Part shown: one piece after another, positions 25,366-29,987 of the stretch | Position numbering within the stretch: the first letter of the stretch is position 1 | Layout: the number at the start of each line of letters is the position of its first letter | Assembly: GCA_035509415.1 (NCBI GenBank) | Contig: DATJLQ010000220.1 | Coordinates: 1 to 29,987 of the forward strand | Length of the DNA: 29,987 nucleotides | From: DATJLQ01 sp035509415 | GTDB taxonomy: Bacteria; Pseudomonadota; Alphaproteobacteria; JACZXZ01 | Direction: 5' to 3' | Translations under genes and position numbers: made by a program | The notes under the pieces: model-generated | Told to the model about the DNA's origin: nothing | What the model saw: only the letters and a program-made list of their open reading frames with translations | Databases searched by the model: none

Positions 25366-26523
25366 TCAGGGTGCCGCGCGCGGGAGGAGGATCGTGTAGC
25401 CGCCGCTCGAGCGCATGTGCCCGGCCGCACGCTCCGCTTCCGGCCCATAGCCCCAGAAGAGATCGCCGCGCACCGGCCCCTTGATGGCCGAGCCCGTGTC
25501 CTGGGCGATCACGAGGCGCCGGATCGGCGGCCCGCCCGGGACGCCGTCGGCCTCGAGCCACACGGGGGCGCCGAGCGGAACATAGGCGGGATCGACCGCG
25601 AGGCTGCGTCCCGGTGTGAGGGCGACACCTTCGGTGCCGATCGGCCCGTCGCCCGCAAGCCGGCGAAAGAAGACGTAACGCGCGTCCTGGTCCATGAGCG
25701 GTTTGGCCTCGCCCGGATGCGCGCGGAGCCAGGCGCCGATCGATTGCAGCGAGACCTCGTCGAGCGTCAACGCCCCGCGCTCGACCAGGATCTTGCCGAT
25801 CGAGCGATAGGGCCGTCCGTTCGTCGCGGCGAATCCGAGCGAGAGACTCGTTCCGTCCTCGAGGATCACGCGGCCCGAGCCTTGGACCGACAGGAAGAAC
25901 GCGTCGACGGGGTCGCTCGCCCAGGCGAGCACCGGCGCCTTCCCCTTCAAGGCACCCGCCTCGATTTCGGCGCGCGTCGCGTGGGCCGCAACGGCATCGC
26001 GCGGCACGCCGTAGATCGGCACGCGGTAGCGCGCGTTCGGCCGGCGCGATCCGCGCAACGCGATCTCGAAATATCCCGTGAATGTGCCGACCGCCCCGTC
26101 CCGGCCGCGCGCGCGATAGGGTTCGAACCAGCGCTCGAAATAGGCGCGCGCCGCGGCGTCGCTCGGCTGCTTGAGCGACGCGAGCGCTTGGCAGGCCGGC
26201 CGCCAGTCGCGCGCGACGAGATGGGTCGCGGCCGGGCCGACCGGCGTCTCGGGGGGAAGCGACAGAAGCTTCGTGCAGGAGCGCGCGAAGGCGGGGATCG
26301 CCGCCGCGACGGAATCGCCGCGCCAGCCCGCGAGCGCCTCGAACCCGACCGGCGCGAGCGCAAGCTCGGACGTCACTTGCACGGAATTCGGGGGCGCGGG
26401 CTTCGGCGGCGCTGGCGCCTTCGCCTCGCAGCCCGCGAGCGCCAGGATCCCAACGAATAAAGCGGAAATCGCGCGGCCGCGCCGGGCGGCGCGCGCGTCA
26501 ATGGGCGCTGCGCGTCTCGACAA
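25366..26523 (-). CDS. mltA: Membrane-bound lytic transglycosylase MltA
   Basis: MltA cleaves the MurNAc-GlcNAc bond of peptidoglycan, forming 1,6-anhydroMurNAc, from the outer membrane. The 385-residue product has a signal peptide and lipobox (GRAISALFVGILALAGC, Cys32). The MltA domain includes GTFTGYFEIALRGSR and PVLAWASDPVDAFFLSVQGSGRV. The C-terminal 3D domain has the catalytic Asp in VIAQDTGSAIKGPVRGDLFWGYG. I take the start as TTG at 26521-26523; no in-frame ATG or GTG precedes the signal core, and the TTG start gives a good basic n-region. It overlaps the end of tim44 by 26 bp. Confidence 0.93.
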   Translation of the reverse strand: MSRRAAPIDARAARRGRAISALFVGILALAGCEAKAPAPPKPAPPNSVQVTSELALAPVGFEALAGWRGDSVAAAIPAFARSCTKLLSLPPETPVGPAATHLVARDWRPACQALASLKQPSDAAARAYFERWFEPYRARGRDGAVGTFTGYFEIALRGSRRPNARYRVPIYGVPRDAVAAHATRAEIEAGALKGKAPVLAWASDPVDAFFLSVQGSGRVILEDGTSLSLGFAATNGRPYRSIGKILVERGALTLDEVSLQSIGAWLRAHPGEAKPLMDQDARYVFFRRLAGDGPIGTEGVALTPGRSLAVDPAYVPLGAPVWLEADGVPGGPPIRRLVIAQDTGSAIKGPVRGDLFWGYGPEAERAAGHMRSSGGYTILLPRAAP

Positions 26524-27226
26524 GGGTCCAGTTCGGATTGCTCGAGCGCGTGTTGCGCGCGAAGACCCAGATGTCGGTCACGTCGACCACCTGGTTCGGA
26601 TCGCCCTCGATCACCTTGTCGTCCTTGTCGCGCGTCACGTTGACCTGCTCGGAGACGAACTTCACCGTGACGAACGCGGCGCGTTGCTCCATGCGCGCCT
26701 CGAGGAGGGTGAGCTCCTTGATGCCCACGAGCGTGGTCTCGCGCCTGGTCCCCGCCGCCTCGCGCGCGCGGATCGCTTCCTGGAATTGCTCGAACACGCC
26801 GTCGCTGAGGAGCGGGCGCAACGCCTTGCGGTCGCCCTTGGCGAAGGCGTCGACGGTCATCTCGAACGCGACCTTGGCGCCGTCGAGGAACCCTTGGGGC
26901 GTGAAGCTCGGATCGGCGACGCCGATCTGGGCGAGGCCGGCCTCGAGCGGCGGCACCTTGGCGCCGGTGGGCTGCGGCGCGGGCTCGGGCGCGCGGCCGG
27001 GCAGCGGAATCGGCTTCTCGGGTGCGCTGGCCGCGGCATCGCCGGGCTTGGGCATGCTCGCACCCGGTCCCGCCGGTCCCACGGGGCCGGAGCGGTTGAC
27101 CGGGCTCGGCCGGAACGGGTCGGGCCGCTCGCGCTCGTTGCCGGTACGCCGGCCGAGCACGCTCCGCAGCCGCAAGATCAGGAACACGGCGACGATCGCG
27201 AAGAAGATGATGTCGGGAAACTGCAC
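26498..27226 (-). CDS. Tim44/TimA family membrane-anchored protein
   Basis: A 242-residue protein related to the C-terminal domain of mitochondrial Tim44; the bacterial form (TimA) is typical of alphaproteobacteria and its role is poorly known. An N-terminal membrane segment (IIFFAIVAVFLILRLRSVLG, about 6-25) precedes a Pro-rich linker (30-100). The Tim44-like domain (about 105-240) has FLDGAKVAFEMTVDAFAKGDRKALRPLLSDGVFEQFQEAI, and ends with DIWVFARNTRSSNPNWTLVET. The start codon is GTG (27224-27226), preceded by an AGGGAA ribosome site. It heads the minus-strand series and overlaps the mltA start. Confidence 0.93.
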   Translation of the reverse strand: MQFPDIIFFAIVAVFLILRLRSVLGRRTGNERERPDPFRPSPVNRSGPVGPAGPGASMPKPGDAAASAPEKPIPLPGRAPEPAPQPTGAKVPPLEAGLAQIGVADPSFTPQGFLDGAKVAFEMTVDAFAKGDRKALRPLLSDGVFEQFQEAIRAREAAGTRRETTLVGIKELTLLEARMEQRAAFVTVKFVSEQVNVTRDKDDKVIEGDPNQVVDVTDIWVFARNTRSSNPNWTLVETRSAH

Positions 27227-27442
27227 GTCCGTTCCCTTTTCCGGGGAGCCCGCCTTTCGCCGAAGCCGGCCCGATGGCTAGGGTCCAAGGCCCCGGCGCT
27301 GGACCGGCTCCGGGCGTTGGGCTAAACAACCCCGGATGAAAATACTCGAACCGCGCCCTGGGGTACAGCCTCGCCGGCGCATGCCCGCGAGGGGGCTCGG
27401 GTCCTTGAGATTAAATGGGTCTTCCGGCCCGGGTACGCAAGC

Positions 27443-27925
27443 ATGGCGCCGCTGATCCTGCTCGCCTTCCTGACCCTCCCCTTCATCGAGATCGCGGTCT
27501 TCATCCGGGTCGGCGCCGCGATCGGCGTGCTGCCAACCGTGGCCTTGACGCTTCTCTCGACCGCGGCGGGCATAGCGCTCATGCGCCATCAGGGGCTCGC
27601 GACGCTTGCGCGCGCGCGCGCGTCGGCCGAGCGCAACGAGCCGCCGGTCGACGAGATGCTCGACGGGCTATGCATCCTGCTCGCGGGGCTCCTCCTGATC
27701 GTCCCCGGCTTCGTCACCGACGCGCTCGGGCTTCTGCTGTTCATCCCGGCGGTCAGGCGCCGCGTGCGTATGCGCTTGTGGCGGGGACTCGAGGGTCGCG
27801 GCGGCGGACGCGGGCCGGGCGGCGGCGGGACCGTGATCGAGACCGACTATGTCGTGATCAAGGAGGACCGGAAGCCGGGCGACGCCCCGCATGGGCCGCC
27901 GCGGCTCGGCAATGGCGGCGCATGA
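27443..27925 (+). CDS. fxsA: FxsA family membrane protein
   Basis: FxsA is a small inner-membrane protein; the E. coli member, when overproduced, relieves exclusion of phage T7 by the F plasmid, and its normal job is unknown. The 160-residue product has hydrophobic segments at about 3-21 (LILLAFLTLPFIEIAVFIRV), 28-47 and 75-103 (CILLAGLLLIVPGFVTDALGLLLFIPAVRRRVR), the last being the family signature. A Gly/Arg-rich tail (about 116-160) follows. It is divergent from tim44 across 216 bp and overlaps the histidine phosphatase gene by ATGA. Confidence 0.93.
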   Translation: MAPLILLAFLTLPFIEIAVFIRVGAAIGVLPTVALTLLSTAAGIALMRHQGLATLARARASAERNEPPVDEMLDGLCILLAGLLLIVPGFVTDALGLLLFIPAVRRRVRMRLWRGLEGRGGGRGPGGGGTVIETDYVVIKEDRKPGDAPHGPPRLGNGGA

Positions 27926-28455
27926 TTCTCGCGCGCCACGGCCAGTCCCAGTTCAACGTCCATTTCGGCGCGACCCGCACCGATCCGGGCATCGTCGACC
28001 CGATCCTGACCGAGCTCGGCCGCGCCCAAGCGCTCGCGATCGCGGACGCCCTCATGGCTGGCGATCGGCCGCGCGTGAAGCGTTTGATCGCGAGCCCATA
28101 CCGGCGCGCGCTCGAGACCGCCGAGATCGTCGCGACGCGGCTCGACGTGCCGGTCTCGGTCGAGCCCCTGGTGCGCGAGCGCGCCGCTTTCACCTGCGAC
28201 ATCGGCAGCGATCCCGCCGAGCTCGCGCGCCGCTGGCCCCATCTCGCCTTCGATCATATCGGGAATCGCTGGTGGGGTGCGGGCGAGGAGAGCGAGACCG
28301 ATCTCGCCGCGCGTTGCCGCGCATTCCGCGCCGCCATGGCCGCGCGCGAGGATTGGCGCGAGGTCGCGGTCGTCTCCCATTGGGGATTCATCCGCGCCCT
28401 CACCGGCCAGCCGCTCCCGAACGGCGCCTGGATCGCCTTCGATCCGACCTTGTGA
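27922..28455 (+). CDS. Histidine phosphatase family protein
   Basis: A 177-residue single-domain member of the branch-1 histidine phosphatase (phosphoglycerate mutase-like) superfamily. The phospho-acceptor motif ARHGQSQFN is at the N terminus. It is followed by the LIASPYRRALETAEIVA segment with the second catalytic Arg, a Glu in VEPLVRERAAF, and the second His in VVSHWGFIRALTG. The substrate cannot be told from sequence; many such proteins act on small phosphorylated metabolites. It is coupled to fxsA by ATGA overlap and lies before secB, where in many alphaproteobacteria fxsA and secB are closer neighbours. Confidence 0.92.
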   Translation: MILARHGQSQFNVHFGATRTDPGIVDPILTELGRAQALAIADALMAGDRPRVKRLIASPYRRALETAEIVATRLDVPVSVEPLVRERAAFTCDIGSDPAELARRWPHLAFDHIGNRWWGAGEESETDLAARCRAFRAAMAAREDWREVAVVSHWGFIRALTGQPLPNGAWIAFDPTL

Positions 28456-28572
28456 GCCGGCGCGCGTGGCGAACCGAGCCGGCCATTGCCGCGCCGGGGC
28501 GTTCGTGATAGCCACTCCCCGGGCGCGCGGCCAAGCTAGAACCGCATTTCGCGCGCCGATCGAGGAGCGATC

Positions 28573-29073
28573 ATGGCCAATCCGGAAAGCCCGCCCGAGG
28601 ATGTGCCGAAGCCGGCCGCGGCGGGCGTCTTGCCGCCGCTCATCGTGCGCGCGCAATACGTCAAGGACCTCTCGTTCGAGAATCCGCGCGCACCCCTGAG
28701 CCTCCAGTCGTTGAAGAGCCAGCCCGCGATCCAGATCGCCGTGAGCGTGGGCGCGGCCAAGATCGGCGAGCAGGACTACGAGGTCGTGCTCACGATCAAC
28801 GCCGAGGCCAAGGAGGGCGAGGAGACCGCATTCGTGGCCGAGCTCGTCTATGCCGGCGTGTTCAGCGTGGGAGCCGTCGCCCCCGAGCATGTGCGGCCGC
28901 TCCTTCTGATCGAGGGGCCGCGGCTCCTGTTCCCGTTCGCGCGCAACGTGCTCGCCGACGCGACGCGCGAGGGCGGATTCCCGCCGCTTATGCTCCAGCC
29001 GATCGACTTCGTCGAGCTTTACCGGCGCGAGCTCAACCAACCATCGGGTCAAGCGGGCGCGCGGCCCAATTGA
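28573..29073 (+). CDS. secB: Protein-export chaperone SecB
   Basis: SecB is a tetrameric cytosolic chaperone that keeps precursor proteins unfolded and brings them to SecA. The 166-residue product has the family core: RAQYVKDLSFENPRAPLSLQ (about 26-45), IGEQDYEVVLTINAEAKEGEETAFVAELVYAGVFSVG (about 63-99), LLLIEGPRLLFPFARNVLADATREGGFPPLMLQPIDFVELYRREL (about 115-159). The 20-residue Pro-rich N terminus and short tail are variable. A strong ribosome site GAGGAG precedes the ATG. It converges with dnaQ across 34 bp of GC-rich sequence with no clear terminator. Confidence 0.97.
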   Translation: MANPESPPEDVPKPAAAGVLPPLIVRAQYVKDLSFENPRAPLSLQSLKSQPAIQIAVSVGAAKIGEQDYEVVLTINAEAKEGEETAFVAELVYAGVFSVGAVAPEHVRPLLLIEGPRLLFPFARNVLADATREGGFPPLMLQPIDFVELYRRELNQPSGQAGARPN

Positions 29074-29107
29074 CGCGCGCTCCCGCGGCGCCGGGCGGCG
29101 CGGTCGA

Positions 29108-29779
29108 TCAGTCCAGCCAGAGCGGCTTTTCCAACTGCTTGAGCATGCGCTCGTGCGCCTCGAGTTCCTCGGCCGAGGGCGCATGGGGCCGCGCCGGCCG
29201 GAAGCCGCGCGCCGCCGCCTCGGCGCGCGCCTCGGTGCCGCCCGCGCCCGCGAGGCCGAGGCTCGCCTGGCGCCCGCCCACGAGCTCGAGATAGACCTTC
29301 GAAAGCAGGTCGCAGTCGATGAGGGCGCCGTGGAAATTGCGCGCGCTGGTGTCGATGTTGAAGCGCTTGCAAAGCGCATCGAGGCTGGCGCTGGCACCCG
29401 GGAATTTGCGCCGCGCCAAGGCCAGCGTGTCGATCGCGCGCTCGGGCGGGAGTGCCGGAAGGGCGATCTTCCCGAGCTCGGCATTGAGGAACCGCAGGTC
29501 GAACTCGGCATTGTGGATCACGAGCTGGGCATCGCCCAGGAAGTCGAGGAGCTCCTGGGCGATCTCGGGGAATTTCGGCTTGTCGGCGAGGAATGCGTCG
29601 GTGAGCCCGTGGATCGCGGTCACGTCCGCGGACATGGCGCGCTCGGGGTTGAGGTAGCGCTGGAAGCTGGCACCCGTGGGCAGATGGTTCACGAGCTCGA
29701 GGCACGCGACTTCGACCACGCGATCGCCCGCGGCGGGGTCGAGGCCGGTGGTCTCGGTATCGAGCACGATCTCGCGCAT
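29108..29779 (-). CDS. dnaQ: DNA polymerase III epsilon subunit (3'-5' exonuclease)
   Basis: DnaQ is the proofreading exonuclease of DNA polymerase III. The 223-residue product has the three DEDD exonuclease motifs: IVLDTETTGLDP (ExoI, residues 4-15), HNAEFDLRFLN (ExoII, about 94-104) and HGALIDCDLLSKVYLEL (ExoIII, about 149-165). The C terminus (HAPSAEELEAHERMLKQLEKPLWLD) is the part that in E. coli contacts the alpha subunit. It lies 18 bp after coaE on the same strand, the usual coaE-dnaQ pair of alphaproteobacteria. Confidence 0.97.
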   Translation of the reverse strand: MREIVLDTETTGLDPAAGDRVVEVACLELVNHLPTGASFQRYLNPERAMSADVTAIHGLTDAFLADKPKFPEIAQELLDFLGDAQLVIHNAEFDLRFLNAELGKIALPALPPERAIDTLALARRKFPGASASLDALCKRFNIDTSARNFHGALIDCDLLSKVYLELVGGRQASLGLAGAGGTEARAEAAARGFRPARPHAPSAEELEAHERMLKQLEKPLWLD

Positions 29780-29797
29780 GGCAAATCCTCGCGGCGG

Positions 29798-29987
29798 CTA
29801 GCGGCGTTTCCCGGGCCCGATGCGCGGACGCGGCGGCCAGTGCCGGCCGCGGCGCCGCTTCATCAGTGTGACGATGCGCGCGATGGCGCGCAAGCTGTGG
29901 CTCTTGCCGAGGCCGGTCTCGACCACGAAATCCGCGCGTCGTCGCTTCGCGCGGTCGGGCATTTGCTTGGCGAGAATGGCGGCGAGG
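29798..29987 (-). CDS. coaE: Dephospho-CoA kinase, C-terminal part
   Basis: The last 62 residues of a gene that enters from the right edge. The end reads ILAKQMPDRAKRRRADFVVETGLGKSHSLRAIARIV, which matches the C-terminal region of dephospho-CoA kinase (the R-x-Q-M-x-x-x-x-K and ADFVV-TG pattern), followed by a basic tail rich in Arg/Pro. CoaE catalyses the last step of CoA synthesis. Identity rests on this short segment and on its place just before dnaQ. The start and the P loop are outside the window. Confidence 0.88.
   Translation of the reverse strand, partial: LAAILAKQMPDRAKRRRADFVVETGLGKSHSLRAIARIVTLMKRRRGRHWPPRPRIGPGKRR

Noticed and set aside
26118..26127. GGTTCGAACC, resembling a tRNA T-loop
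   Set aside because: It lies inside the mltA coding sequence and no matching acceptor, D or anticodon stems surround it.
22411..27226. The lut-smr-xre series as a defence island or new system
   Set aside because: All members belong to known metabolic, envelope or housekeeping families; no nuclease-effector, sensor or mobile gene pattern of a defence locus is present.

Overview
The window is very GC-rich, densely coded chromosomal DNA from an alphaproteobacterium, most probably of the Rhodospirillales or a nearby order. The grounds are the family content and gene order: rph-rdgB-hemW divergent from hrcA-grpE; gshB and comM on one strand; a hisB-hisH-hisA-hisF-hisE run; an HslV with a short propeptide; and the coaE, dnaQ, secB, fxsA, tim44, mltA, smr, hslU neighbourhood. 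There is no rRNA, tRNA, CRISPR array, prophage or complete IS. The window starts inside dnaK and ends inside coaE.

Layout. 1-3860: heat-shock chaperone region. dnaK (5' part), grpE and hrcA lie on the minus strand, but a plus-strand DUF1848 gene and a palindromic repeat sit between dnaK and grpE. 3861-4204: intergenic, holding a sigma70-type promoter for hrcA and a MITE-like palindromic element. 4205-6928: rph, rdgB, hemW (RNA 3'-end maturation, nucleotide-pool cleaning, heme-related radical SAM protein). 6957-10691: an LpoA-like lipoprotein on the minus strand, diverging across only 24 bp from yraN, a SirB1-family gene and gshB. 10725-14130: a soluble two-PAS histidine kinase (minus), then comM (plus).

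14158-18111: histidine biosynthesis operon (minus) hisB-hisH-hisA-hisF-hisE, then a HIT-family hydrolase and a possible small ORF. 18336-21397: a fused cyclic-nucleotide-binding/FHA protein, then the HslV protease and HslU unfoldase. 21394-27226: a tightly overlapping minus-strand series, transcribed tim44, mltA, lutA, lutB, lutC, smr, xre; the L-lactate oxidation genes are embedded in an envelope/Smr series. 27443-29073: fxsA, a histidine phosphatase and secB on the plus strand. 29108-29987: dnaQ and the 3' end of coaE on the minus strand.

Regulation visible in the sequence: dnaK and hslVU carry nearly the same RpoH-like promoter (CTTGA, 15-16 nt spacer, then CCCAnnTTATGG), each about 105 nt before its start codon, which ties the two protein-quality-control systems together. 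hrcA has a separate sigma70-like promoter whose -10 lies in the 9-nt gap of an imperfect inverted repeat. No wholly new multi-gene system is evident. The most unusual items are the cNMP-FHA fusion beside hslVU, the DUF1848 insertion in the chaperone cluster, the absence of rsmI next to yraN, the nested lut genes and the MITE-like element.
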